Source: Nectonema munidae
Lineage: Eukaryota > Nematomorpha > Nectonematoida > Nectonematidae
Direction of reading: 5' to 3'
Length of the DNA stretch: 64,000 nucleotides
NCBI GenBank assembly: GCA_030549495.1
Contig: JAUIRK010000875.1
Coordinates: 833,501-897,500, forward strand
Below, piece after piece: positions 45,370 through 56,463 of this stretch. Within the stretch, counting starts at the first letter, position 1. Each line of letters begins with the position of its first letter. The translations under genes and the position numbers were made by a program. The notes beneath the pieces are model-generated. The model was given only the letters and a program-made list of their open reading frames with translations, had not been told where the DNA came from and did not search any database.

Positions 45370-46170
45370 ATATAGAGAAGAAGAAGAAGAAGAAGGAGAA
45401 TTTTATTTATCATCAAAAACATATCTTTCTTATATTTGAGAAAGAACACACAAAGTTTATTATAGTATAATTTGTATGACTCTTGGATTTGAGGCTAAAA
45501 ACCGGCCTGATTATCCTCGTTTGTCTAACCAAGAAAATCCCTTTGTTATTATGAGCCTTTATTATAGAGTAGAATAATAACAAACGCTGAACTAAAGATT
45601 TATACAAACTAATTTTAATTGTTATGGACATAAAATTGTATCTATTGAAGTTGGAGAGCAAAAAGTTAAGCTTATAGGGTTTAGTTTTTTGATATGATGA
45701 ACCCACTTTAGTTTAGAATCAACTCGAAACTTTGAAAGATCAACTCGTTCTTTCCTTTCATCAATGATTTTTATCTCGAAGTCACCTGTTTTTAAATTTT
45801 TCCCATTAAAAATCATAAACTTACATTTTCTTTCACTTAACTCTAGAATCCTATAAAACTTTTGAAATAAAATTTCAAAAAGTTCAACACTACCTTTAAT
45901 GATAGTTTTAATATTTTTAGAAGCATTTGTTGATTTGCATGCAATTGAAAAAGAAACATCACCGCCATGTGTAAAACATTTAATTGACTCGCAAAAAAAG
46001 AAAATTGGTCAAAGTATGACTCCCTGGGGTTTACCTAGATAATTGAAACAGCTAAATTCAGATTTTTTCTTATTTCCTTCAATGTAATAAATTCTACTTT
46101 CAGGATAAAAGTTATGATATATATTATTAAATCATCTTATCTTCTTCCTTACAAGTTGATAAATTCCCTG
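45370..46170 (-). mobile_element. LINE fragment, reverse transcriptase to (CTT)n tail
   Basis: Read on the minus strand: a NRxQYV-like start (YPESRIYYIEG), GKPQGVIL (RT motif 'GVPQGSIL'), a decayed FADD region, KCKFMIFNGKN (RT motif 'KTKxMxF'), KWVHHIKKL and a thumb/C-terminal part to about 45413. AATAAA-type sequence and a (CTT)n tail at 45379-45394 follow. The tail matches that of the LINE at 27217-27655, suggesting one family. It has several frame changes and stops and is old. Confidence 0.6.
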
Positions 46171-47821
46171 TAGGAAGAAATTTCCCCTTTTTTGGCAACG
46201 ACTGTTCAAAATTGGAAATGCTTTTCAAAGTCTCATTTTATCTTTGTAAATAAATGTAATTCCTTTTTCAGTTAATATCTCCAAAAAATGGACACTTTTA
46301 TTTCGTTCCTCTTAGCGTGTAGAATATACAGAAAAAAAATTAAAAAAATTAAAAAATAAAAAAAATCTAAAAATTAAATTAAAAATTTTTATTATACGAA
46401 AAATCGGTAATATTCATGAAGAAATGACATTTTTGTTTTTATATAATGTTATACAAATGGAAAACTAAACATACTCGATTTTTCCATACAAATCGCTGTG
46501 AATTATTGAAACTTTACCAGTATATACAAAAGACTATATCTCATTCACGCGAATCAAAGTTGAATAAGTCACTTCCATGCATCTATCGTAAACCCTAATC
46601 CCCTGTGATCACCTTCTAAACTAAGTTTTGACCTCCTATGTTGGAAGTTTGCTAATGAGCTTGTATATATTTATATATGTGTAAATATATATTTGTTGAC
46701 CTTCTGCCTTGATCACATAGTTTTGAATTGTTAATAGTTTTTTTTTTGTTTTTTTATTTACTTTAAAAAAAGGAAATATAATTATATAATTTTTTTTCAT
46801 GCATATTTTTAATTTGATGAGAAAGTTATCTTCGTTTCTAAGATTTTTTAAAATTTTTCTCAATTTAAATTTTGCCTCTTTGAAATATAATCATAATTTA
46901 GAGTTTGAATTTATTTGATAAGGTTTATGATAAAATATCCAAACTTGTATGTATAGAAAATATCTCAAATTAAAAACATGATAAATGGAATTATACCTTA
47001 TGTGACTATGAAGTACTTTTGTGAATACGAAAATTAAATGGACATTTTAAAATAATATACCCATAGAACACATTCTTCGGTTTTGTTTCATTCGACATTG
47101 TTTGTTCAATTTAGTATAAAAGTAGTTATAGTTATTAATAGAATATATTTTAGATAGGAATAACAACTATGTAGAATTCATTTTTTTTCTCAACTACTTG
47201 GATAGTAAAATTACAATTTTGTTCATTTTTGGATAGTGATAATAACAATATAAGTAGTAAAAAAGAGTTATACTAGTTTAATTAACTATTATTGTAGCTA
47301 AATTTCTACTAATCTTTTCAGTCCACCTATATGAAATGAGGTTTCTACAAAAGAAAATAGTTACAAATTGTTACTGGGAAAAAGGGTAAACTTCACAATT
47401 CAAATAACCAACACACTCCCCGTATTACAAAATTTGTCGGTATTGATACCTAGTGGTGGTTAGCAATATTCAGGGGATTTTAAACTTCCTATAGGTCTCA
47501 ATTGGCGCTTTCTTCAAAATGTTTCAGCCTTTAATGCTCTCTATTCCCACAACTTATCTGGTAGAAGCTGAGTTAAGCCAAAATGGCATTTTTACAAAAC
47601 AATATAATCAACTGAAGCGATTTACGTTTAAAATTGATCATTTATGAGCTCATATATATCTCTCATTTTAAAAGTTCGCCAAATAAAATATGATTAGTGT
47701 ATTTTTAATTTTCAGTTGTATTAACATTTTATTTTGTTTGAACATTTATGTATAATTTCAGGGGATTGATAAAGTTAGAAGAGGTCTCTCAGAAAAATTT
47801 TTGGCTAACCTTGTTCTAGAC
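46171..47821. other. AT-rich spacer
   Basis: No gene or repeat family recognised. Homopolymer A and T runs dominate at 46330-46400 and 46730-46800. Confidence 0.3.
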
Positions 47822-48130
47822 CAGCGGTCCCCAAAGTGATCGATATCGAGCTCCTGGAGTAGATGAGAGTTTTCAAGGGATCTATTTTTACATGAAGGTT
47901 AAAAATGGGTCGGTTATGTTGTGAAGAATCAATTAAATTTCTAGGCAGAAAGAAACCGAGATTGTCATGAAAGTTATGCATTAGTATAAAAAGAAATGAA
48001 TAAAATGTTAACATCCTCATCATCAGAAATGTAAAAAATGATTTCAGATTTTTATTAAACTTGTCTGGGGTTGAGTAGAAGGCAAATAATCTATAAAGAG
48101 GTCGACGGGTAAAAAGTTCGAGTACCCCTG
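47822..48130. mobile_element. hAT MITE with 8-bp target duplication
   Basis: The left end CAGCGGTCCCCAAAGTG and the complement of the right end CAGGGGTACTCGAAC are diverged inverted repeats. The flanks TTCTAGAC (47814-47821) and TTCTGGAC (48131-48138) match at seven of eight positions, the hAT target-duplication length. The open frame inside on the minus strand is a by-product of the terminal sequence and not a gene. Confidence 0.75.
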
Positions 48131-48137
48131 TTCTGGA

Positions 48138-48260
48138 CCATTGATTCTCAATCCTTTTTTTATTAATGGACCCTTTTTTAGAAATAAATTTTTGCGGACG
48201 CCATAATCCTTTATTTGTACAAATTTTGCATCTATTTTATCTTAGTCTAATTAAATGCAA
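48138..48260. mobile_element. Fragment of a second hAT-like repeat
   Basis: CATTGATTCTCAATCC followed by TTTTTTTATTAATGGACCC resembles the common hAT start 'CAGxGGTTCTCAACCTTTTT'. The right end is not identified. Confidence 0.4.
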
Positions 48261-48599
48261 GTCATTTTTGAAGTTAACTCACCTCCTTTTTTATCGTTTT
48301 AATTGTGTACATGTTCATTATGAATAGTCTCTTTTCATTTCTTGATACACACGTATGACTTTTTTTGATACACCCTGTTCTTCAAAAAATTAATGGTAAA
48401 ATTGGCTGCCCATGATCCACGAGATAAAATTTATCGCCTTTGAGTTGCGTGAAGAAACTTCTTTCAAAACGGGAATGCATTAAACGAGGTAAAAAAAATT
48501 TTTTTTGGAAATTTTGTAATTTAAACGTGGAATATATTGTCCAACTTTTGAAACAAAGCTCGCAAAGCGCTTCTACGTATAGAAAAAAAAGTGAAAGAT

Positions 48600-50480
48600 T
48601 GGAGAAACGATGCAGATGTTGATCTCCGCCTCTACGGAATCAATGAATACCGCGCTCGCAACATAAAGAAGAAGGAAAGAATATAAGATCGACAGCAACC
48701 GTAACATTCAGTGCACGAAACAAGAACATATAGCAAAGTAGAATTTCCTTTAGCCCTTTGTATAAGAGAGCGCAAAAAGAACACACTTGGATACAAACAC
48801 GTCTGACACCTGTATTATAAGTTTTCTGATGAAGGCAGTCGAAACTCAAAACACCTTTAAACAGCAAAATCTATGTCACCTTCCAGCAATCAAACAAAAT
48901 TTACTGAGAGCAAAGGTTGGATCGAGAAATTTCAAAAAAGATTTAAAATAAAAAGTGTTGGTGAAGTATGGCTCTGCAAACAAACCTACGGCTGAAAAGT
49001 ATGGCAAAGAAACTTTCAAGATGAAAATTGAAAAAGGCTATTCCTGTGAACAAGTGTTAAACTTGTATCAGATTGCTCTTTTTTTGAAAAAAAATCCGTT
49101 TGGGGACCTTCACTGAAAAGGAAAAAGGCAAAGGAACTGGTTTTAACGCCTAAAAAGATTTTGTTGCACTCACAATCCGAGCAAATTCTGTCGGCTTTAT
49201 GATACAGCCAGAACTCATTTATAAATACCAAAACCCAAAACCCTCATAAATAAAAATCAGTAACCAGTTTATTGGAAGCACGAAAATCGTTCGGATTGCT
49301 AATATCAGAGTGCTTTCACTGTTGCTTTATCCTGCAAGTCAAGCTTTAACTCAATCAAAGATGACTCAAGTTCAAAGTCCTTTTTTATGAACAATACCAG
49401 ATGCCATGCTTTTGACCTAACTTATGAAGGCGTAACATTTATTTCTTGCCCGCAACACATCCCTTATCCAATCAGTGGATCAAAGTGTCAACGGGGCTTT
49501 CAAGTCATTTAAAGTACGAATTGTATCAATCATGAAACTTTTTTCCTGAAGGACTACTTGTCTAGTTATACCATTGCATGCAACGTGTCTCCAAAATGTT
49601 CAAAAAGACAGCTTGAAAAATTAATGGCAAGCATCTGGGACACGAAATACACCACTATGCAGTCGATACGGCTGTTAAGGCTTTGTAGATATGACTTCTT
49701 TCACAGCGTGATTGATTTCCGTTAAAGGATGAAAATCTTAGAATGATGAGAAAGTCAGCAAATGAGGAAGAATGGTGAATCTGGGGAAGAAAAAAATAGC
49801 CAGCCTAACACTTGAACGCCTTTCAACTTTGCTAAGGGAGTAGAAATTCAGAGAATGGTGTAAGAATGACACCCTGCTTGATTCGTGCTTTGCGGTCCAA
49901 AAATCAAATAGATGGAGTCATGGAATTGATTGGTTGATTTAGTTGTTTGTGGCGTTCGCACCCATCCTTTCGGATATCGTGGCCCGCCCGGAATGCTGAG
50001 TCCAAGTCTACCTGGACTTTCCATCCCACTAAACGCCTACCGGCCCTTGTTACTGCATAGCTTGTTATATATATTATTTTACAAGAATTTATGTTACAAT
50101 ATATAAATACATCTGAGTGAACGATACAATCCTAACGCGAACGCTCCCAATTTGGGAAACAAACTTATTGTCTAGTGATAGCTTGATTACTAACCACATA
50201 GAATCGGGTCGCTAGAGCACTACCTAACCGTAAAAACCTTTGAATTCTTCAGAGGAAGAAAACCAGGGTAAAAAACCGGCACGGAGTCATGGAAGATTAT
50301 AACACGCGTCTTGCCCTGAAGAAAAGACAAAGTCAGCATACTATGTTTCTTAACTGCAAAAACGACTACACCTGGGCTACTTAATCGTGAAGATTTAGAG
50401 CAGAAAGAAGTTAGAGCATCACCTGACGAAACATCTCTTTCAATGTTTACTTTAAGGAGTTGTAATGCTCTTTTACGGAA
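48600..50480 (+). pseudogene. Heavily decayed Tigger/Jerky-type transposase, split by a SINE-like insertion
   Basis: Plus-strand pieces in changing frames keep family order: an ERKKNT region, ESKGWIEKFQKRFKIKS (CENP-B type), KEKIEKG-like spacer and EQVLNLYQIALFLKKN (the 'NADETGLFWK' block), then IRANSVGFMIQPELIY, RCHAFDLTYEGVTFI (second catalytic block) and GAFKSFKVRIVSIM-like residues. After the insertion at 49926-50282 the C-terminal part resumes (MEDYNTRLALKKRQSQHTMF). At least six stops or frame changes are present, so it is old. Confidence 0.6.
49926..50282 (+). mobile_element. SINE-like element (family A), full copy with 12-bp target duplication
   Basis: GGAGTCATGGAA occurs at 49914-49925 and again at 50283-50294, a perfect 12-base duplication around a 357-base insertion. 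The head includes GTTTGTGGCGTTCGCACCC and ATCGTGGCCCGCCCGGAAT; the tail runs CTCCCAATTTGGGAAACAAA to AAAAACCGGCAC. It has no open frame of note and no poly(A). Length, target duplication and lack of inverted ends favour retroposition. The head is not clearly tRNA-, 5S- or 7SL-like, so its origin is unknown. Confidence 0.7.
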
Positions 50481-50482
50481 AT

Positions 50483-51690
50483 GATTTGTTATTTTAAAAA
50501 TGAAATGAGTATGTTTGAGAATGTAGGAAAGATTAAAAGTAAACCATCGCTATATCTCAGCTACTTCGCGGATTTTCACATGTCGCGGGCCGTTACGGAA
50601 CGCACCAACCGCAATAGATGATGGATTACAGCATACACCTATATTAGTGATTCATTTCTTTCAGCAAAAAGAATAGGAAAAACTTTAATCGCAAAGAAAT
50701 AGCAGAGCTATCAATGCGAGATTTCATCTTTCGCTATAGCTATAAAAAGCCGCCTCTCCAAATTGATACTTGTTTTCGGCAAGACAACTTATCAAGTTTT
50801 TTTGAACGCGTAGAGATATTACAAATGACTGGTAAAAAAAGTAAAATATTTGCAAGTTGCAACATCAATTGTCATGCATATAGTATGCTTCTTTTTAGCT
50901 GAAAATACGTTTTTTGAACTATTTCAAGCTTAAACTTTGTGATATCTTTTTGAAGAGAAATTATATAAACTTTTTGTCAAAAAATGTATGCTAACTTGTG
51001 AATCAATCAATATATGAAAAATATTGCATTTGTCTTTGCAATATGTATATGATATTATGCTCATGCATATACACTCACGTGAACATTGCAAGCGCAACAT
51101 CGAACACTGTTCTCCTTTCTTTTAGTATGTACACCGCGTGTTCATTTCACGAAAAAACACGAAAAATCAATGAAAAATTGGATATTAATAAAAGAATATT
51201 TTTATTGCTATTTGAAAATTTATCACACGTATACACGGTAATCAAATATTCTGCTTTGGCATCTCAAAATTACAACCAATATTAAAAACTTGGCATGTTC
51301 AAATGACAGATATTTGTACAAGTACACTCTGAAAATGTATGAATGCCTCTGCTTTAATATATGGGTCATTTGATTTTTACAATATTTTAAGTTTTTTATC
51401 TGTAATTGCATTCGAGTTTTTCTTTTGAAACTCTTTGAAACTAAGAATTATAACGAGGTTAGCTTTGAAAAATTTAAGTCTTCATTTCCGTTATTGTTAC
51501 AATAACGTAGTCAGGGCCAAACACCCAAAACCCTAACCCAGCTCTCTTCGAATAAGTAAATTAATTTTGGCTAAGACATAAAAGTTTGTAAAATCAAAGA
51601 AAAAATTTATACCTTTTTAACTTCAAAATAGAACACTAATATTGAAAGAATATGGATTAAGTTTTCCCTTTTATAGAACATGTTCTATAC
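50483..51690. other. AT-rich spacer
   Basis: No gene recognised. The frame at 50998-51285 is compositional. Confidence 0.3.
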
Positions 51691-52320
51691 CAGTTGTTCC
51701 CAAACTTTTTCTGATTGTTACCCACTTTTCATACATGATCTCTGTCTATGGCCCCCATAACAATCATAGCCGGTGAATACCGTGACTGTCTACTAGTATC
51801 AAACAATTATAATCATAAGATTAATTAAAAAAAGGCATTTTGCTAAAAGGTGTTTCAAGAATAAGCAAAAAAAAGAAGGAAACATAGAAAATCCACTGGA
51901 TGGAAAAAGTTTATTAATCCTACGCTATGTGATTTAATCTTTGAATCTTACAAATTTGATAACATTGTAAGTATTAAGTGCGCTAGTTGGGAGACAATTC
52001 TATTCGGTTTGAAGGGTGATGTTGCAGATTAATTATCGACAAGCTTCTTGATTCTTGATCTTGTTTCACTTAAAGCACAACGTTGGTCGTGCTTCACTTC
52101 CAGTCTGTTGCGATATTTCTTTGTAATGTTGAATAGTTTAGAGAAGGCAGCCTCACAGGAATAAGTTTTTGAAAATGGTAGAAGTTTACTTAATTTGGAT
52201 ATGAAGCTGCCATTGATGACCAAAAAAACTGGGAGAGATTCAGTTTCAAACTTCATCTTGGCCCCTTAAATTTTGCTTTATGGCCCCAGGAGGCCATGGC
52301 CCACAGTTTGGGAACCAATG
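51691..52320 (-). mobile_element. Non-autonomous hAT element with 8-bp duplication
   Basis: The ends CAGTTGTTCCCAAACTTTTT and CAGTTTGGGAACCAATG are inverted repeats, flanked by TTCTATAC (51683-51690) and TTTTATAC (52321-52328), seven of eight identical. The 630-bp body keeps the 3' end of a transposase gene on the minus strand (52029-52256). Confidence 0.8.
52029..52256 (-). pseudogene. hAT transposase C-terminal dimerisation fragment
   Basis: About 75 residues: FLVINGSFISKLSKLLPFSK, then YSCEAAFSKLFNITKKYRNR, LEVKHDQRCALSETRSRI and KKLVDN before the stop. 'C-E-A-x-F-S-x-L...K-x-R-x-R-L...D-x-R-x-A-L' is the hAT dimerisation region of the Charlie/ZBED5-SCAND3 group. The catalytic domain is absent. 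Confidence 0.75.
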
Positions 52321-52571
52321 TTTTATACTTTTAAAATAGAGTAATTTTAAAATTGATTTGTACGGTAGCTTGAAAGGCTGAAACCTCTTGTAAGAGAAGA
52401 TTATGCACATTTAGAGCTGGTGATGGTATTCCTGTTCACTTAGCTGCATTTATAGAACATTTGACTTCTGACATTTGGGAGTTTGCAAGCAGTGCAGCTC
52501 AGAACAATGAAAAAATACGAATTGTTTCAAGAATCTAACAGCAATGAAAAGGAATTAAATAAAAAGTCAAC

Positions 52572-52700
52572 AGAGGGCCTAGTGGTGAGAACGAACTGTG
52601 TCGATCTGATCAGTCTCGGTTCGATTCCCTATCATGACGATCCTTACCATTTATTGAGCAATGGAAAGACACTCTTCCCTAGGCTGCGATACCGATAACT
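52572..52700 (+). repeat. tRNA-derived SINE (family B), head
   Basis: GGCCTAGTGGTGAGAACG is an A box and GGTTCGATTCC an exact polymerase III B box about 35 bases further, followed by CTATCATGACGATCCTTA. The second copy at 59126-59340 shares the head and the CATCATGACTATCCTTA segment. The tRNA-unrelated tail here is short. Confidence 0.6.
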
Positions 52701-54150
52701 AAAAAAAGAACATTGTCTCGTCTGGCATATTGTCTAGGAGGTTTACTACCAAATATTGAAACAGTTCTACTTCCCAAAAATGAGAAAAAGCTGAATTTTG
52801 AAAAGAAATTAATTATTATTTATGAATAAAAAATGAGTGGAGTGTAGTTGAATAAAAAAATTCATACTGCTATAGCTATGGAAAAAATTTAGCTAAACCA
52901 ATCAGTGTTGGATACCATGACAAATTTTTACTATTTGTATGCGAATTTTAATATTCAGAATAAAGGGTATATTTTAATTGAAATCTAAAATGGAAAGAAA
53001 TAGGCTTTGTGAAAGTGAAACTAAACTATAACATGTGCGTAAAATGATTATGATATTATCTTGTCAATTTGATAAATAACATGTTCACGAGTCTAACATT
53101 CACATATATTACATATTGCAGTTATAAGGAAGCTATACAATGTATCCATCTTTGATAAGCTTATGTGGTATTAGAGGGGTTCCATAAAAGGAAGAAATAA
53201 ATCTTTTTTTGGACATATACTGTATATAAGCATTTGAAAATAAAGCGAAGCATTGTAAACATTTTTGCATTAGATGAATAATAATCACATTTGATTAAAG
53301 AATATTTATATTGATTTTTGTCATTTTCCCAATTTGTATTTGAATTTAATATGTTCAAATAAATTTTGTTAATGTTTAGAGCCAATTTATAGAGAAAACT
53401 AATGAATTCCTTTCAATAAATAACTTCAATACACAAATATGATGTGTTCCAATTTAATACAAAAATATGTGAAAATTGATCTATAATTTTAAAAGTATAA
53501 ATATATTATTTACAACTAGAAAAAAATTAGTTTCAAAAAAATTACTTCCTTTTGGGACACCCTAATGTGGTATTTAACACTGTTTGTTCGACAATTTCAA
53601 AAGCCTCTTCTTTTTACAATATTTTGAAAGTTAATTTTTGAGTATTTTGTAAACTATATAAGTGAATGTGTAAGTGGTTTGGATCAAACATAAATGTATT
53701 CACAATTTTAATACAAATCTGTCGTATTTTTATATCCAAAATAAAATCTGTGTTGAAATTTCACGAAGCTACATATTTGATCCAATACTGAAACCAATAT
53801 TTTGTATATTCAATAGACTTAAATATGATATAAAAATTTATTTTAAATATATTTAAACACTAAACCATTTTCTCCTCCGTGGGGTTTATGGTTATTTTAT
53901 CCTAAGAGTGATTTTTTTGTTTACATTATTTTCTTCTGATATGGGGCCAAGGAAGAAAATTTATGCAAACTACTTTAACCTTTCTGGCAGTCATTTTCAA
54001 AGAGTAAACGTCTCGATTTCTTTTTGGACAAGTTTACATTGTTTCCAACCTGCAGACCCACTATCTACTCATCCTTACTTCTTTTATTCCTTAACGCCTG
54101 TTGATAAGGAAATTAAAAAGTATAACGCAATTAATAAATCGTGATTACAG
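52701..54150. other. AT-rich spacer
   Basis: No gene recognised. The frame at 53908-54144 lies just before the GIY-YIG fragment but shows none of the motifs expected of a Penelope reverse transcriptase. Confidence 0.3.
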
Positions 54151-54545
54151 GTGGTAAACCAAAAATGTCCAAATCTCAAATCTACATTTGTAACAAATTA
54201 TAAAACCTCTCTTCCCCACCGTTGCAACCAAAACTGTAAAAATATTGAACCTAAGTGTACCATTCTGGGATGCGTTTATGAGGTTACATGCACTCAATGT
54301 CAGTATAAATACATAGGAGAAACACGCAGGTCTTTATTTTTGAGGTTTAGAGAACACTTTGCGGATGCCCGCAATAAAAATACAAACAAGCCCCTTGGCA
54401 AACATTTTTTCACCAAAATAACCAACTGGAAGCACAATTTAGTTTGAAAATGCGTTGTAAAACATATGGATACGTTGATGGAATATGTAAGGAAAAGTTT
54501 TACATTTAAAATTTTAAACCTGACATTAATACCCAGTTTGGCGAT
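54151..54545 (+). mobile_element. Penelope-like element fragment: GIY-YIG endonuclease end
   Basis: About 98 residues on the plus strand with RCNQNC...PKC, a zinc-finger-like linker, then CVYEVTCTQCQYKYIGETRR, a GIY-YIG core with the CxxC insertion typical of Penelope endonucleases, and LFLRFREHFADA. A short downstream stretch (LNPDINTQFGDY-like) also fits the family C-terminus. Only this 3' part is present; the reverse transcriptase is absent, so it is a fossil fragment. Confidence 0.7.
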
Positions 54546-55059
54546 TACTTTACGATAGAAAAAATTTTAATAATTTTTAATCATTTCGAGCGTAATAACG
54601 CAATTTAATTGGGCAAAAAAATGTTTAATGTAAACTTAGCTAATGCTTTCAATATTCTCTCTGAAATCAATGTATCTTTTTTTATCGAACGCATTTATTC
54701 TAAATACAATAACAAATTCTGAATTAATTTTGTTCTTGAGATCTAAATTAAGGTGCTTATTATGAAAATTTAAGATTGCAACGTAAAAGAAGAATATCTT
54801 CAAGTATAGCCTTTTTTAGTTTCAATCTTTTATCGTTTAATCGCAAAATATTCGTTAAACTGTGACTTGAGTAATCCGCAATCACAAAACAATATCAGCA
54901 TTGAATAAGATCTTCAGATTTATTAATTCTATAATCACATCAAATTTTCTAAGTTTTTTTCTTTTTCTCTTAAAATTGATGACCTTTTTTGCCTTGGTTT
55001 TAGCTGGCAAAAAGCAATATCTAAATCATCCACAAATCCACCAATATATAATAGATTAG
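54546..55059. other. AT-rich spacer
   Basis: No feature recognised. Confidence 0.3.
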
Positions 55060-55273
55060 CAGCGTTTTTCAAACTTTTTTTACTGCGACCCATAGCAAGA
55101 ACCAGAGTTTGCTTCGCGACCCATAATACTTAGGTGTAAAAAGACAAACTCTCTTCACTACGTTCATTTTTTCAACATCGACTATTTATATGTCCTCTCT
55201 TTTTTGTCACGCCCCATTTTATTTTTCACGCGACCCACTAGAAGGGTGGGGACTCAGAGTTTGAAAAACGCTG
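55060..55273. mobile_element. hAT-like MITE, 214 bp
   Basis: CAGCGTTTTTCAAACTTTTT at the left and GAGTTTGAAAAACGCTG at the right are inverted repeats of about 15 bases with perfect CAGCGTTTTTCAAAC agreement. The interior contains CGACCCATAG and CGCGACCCAC blocks. Target duplications are not clear. No coding capacity. Confidence 0.7.
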
Positions 55274-55556
55274 CCTTAGAGGATGTAGATGTGTCTCTGA
55301 CATCACATTCACACCATCAAGGGTGTATGTATTGGAGATGTAATGGATATTTCCGCATCCGCTTAAAAATGTTTACATGCTCTCAACTTCTTCATCCGCG
55401 CATCATTTAGGTTTCAACATCCGTAATAACTTTCGCTTCCGCGATTTTCAAACATTTTCCTTTTTTCTATAAACCACAAAGTTTTTTCGGATTTTTCAAT
55501 TTTTACTTTATCCAAAATTTTTATTATAAAAAATTTCACATCCGATACATTTAGTG

Positions 55557-56078
55557 CAGAGGTACTCAATTGGCGGCCCGCGGTCCGAATCCGGACCTTT
55601 TGAGTGTTGTAGTTGGACCGCAGGCGAACATTATTATTAAGAATTTCAATCATTATTTATTATTATTAAAATAAACATTGATTTGTTAATGAAATTATTA
55701 TTAAGAGTTAACACAAAGTACTATATAATTTATTTCCATTTCAAATGTTGTTTTCCTAAACTACAAGCTTTATCTTTGTCATTTTTCTCACTAAAGTCAT
55801 GCTGTAGTGTTGATTTTTTCATTTGTAAAGTCTTCAATCGTGTAAATCCTAGTCTTGTTATATTTTAGCTACAAAATTCAATATTTTTATTTTTTCCACG
55901 TTTTCAAAATTAGTATAAATAATATAAAGAGTGAATATGAATTTAATATACGAATCATATGCTTTATTATTTTTTTGTGAGATGGTTGTTTTATTTCATG
56001 TAATAAAATTTTTTGGACCTATGCCTACATTCCAACTTGTCTAACTGGACCTTTGCATATAATAGTTGAGTAGCTCTT
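55557..56078. mobile_element. hAT-like MITE, ~520 bp
   Basis: CAGAGGTACTCAATTGGC followed by a GC-rich GGCCCGCGGTCCGAATCC block at the left; the right end AGTTGAGTAGCTCTT is its complement at 12 of 14 positions. Both ends carry TTGGACCGCAGG/TGGACCTTTGC-like subterminal sequence. No open frame of significance. Confidence 0.55.
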
Positions 56079-56097
56079 TTTATCTTGTGTAATGCTA

Positions 56098-56192
56098 AGT
56101 TAAGTTGTTTGTGGCGTTCGCACCCATCCTTTCGGATATCGTGGCCCGCCCGGAATCCTGAGTCCAGGTCTACCTGGACTTTCCATCCCTTG
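56098..56192 (+). mobile_element. SINE-like family A, head only
   Basis: Matches the head of the copy at 49926 over about 90 bases with only a few differences (GTGGCCCGCCCGGAATCC versus GGAATGC), then ends abruptly after GGACTTTCCATCCC. The tail is absent, so it is 3'-truncated or recombined. Confidence 0.65.
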
Positions 56193-56463
56193 GGTAATGT
56201 GTTCGCATGTATGTGTAAGTCTGGTGAGTGAGTGATGGATAAAAAATTTTAAGCGAAGTTCTATAATAAAAAATAGCAACAAAATTAAAATTCGACCAAA
56301 ATTTCGATATTTAATCGCATTTCAATTTTCCTCCGTAAGTGTTTTATCGAACCAAATAATTTTTTCAAAAAAGCTATCGTATCGTTCCGTGATTGCAAAA
56401 CGTAAGGTTCGGTATGCCACCACTGTTAATACCCAATCCATGGATATAATAAATAAACGTAAC

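Noticed and set aside
47805-48023. A 72-codon minus-strand frame ending LGTAGLEQG
   Set aside because: It is produced by the terminal repeat of the hAT MITE and its interior; such frames recur with this element type and are not genes.
52572-52660. A possible functional tRNA gene (A and B boxes present)
   Set aside because: The sequence does not fold into a complete cloverleaf by eye, and a related copy at 59126 with the same flank shows that it is a SINE head.
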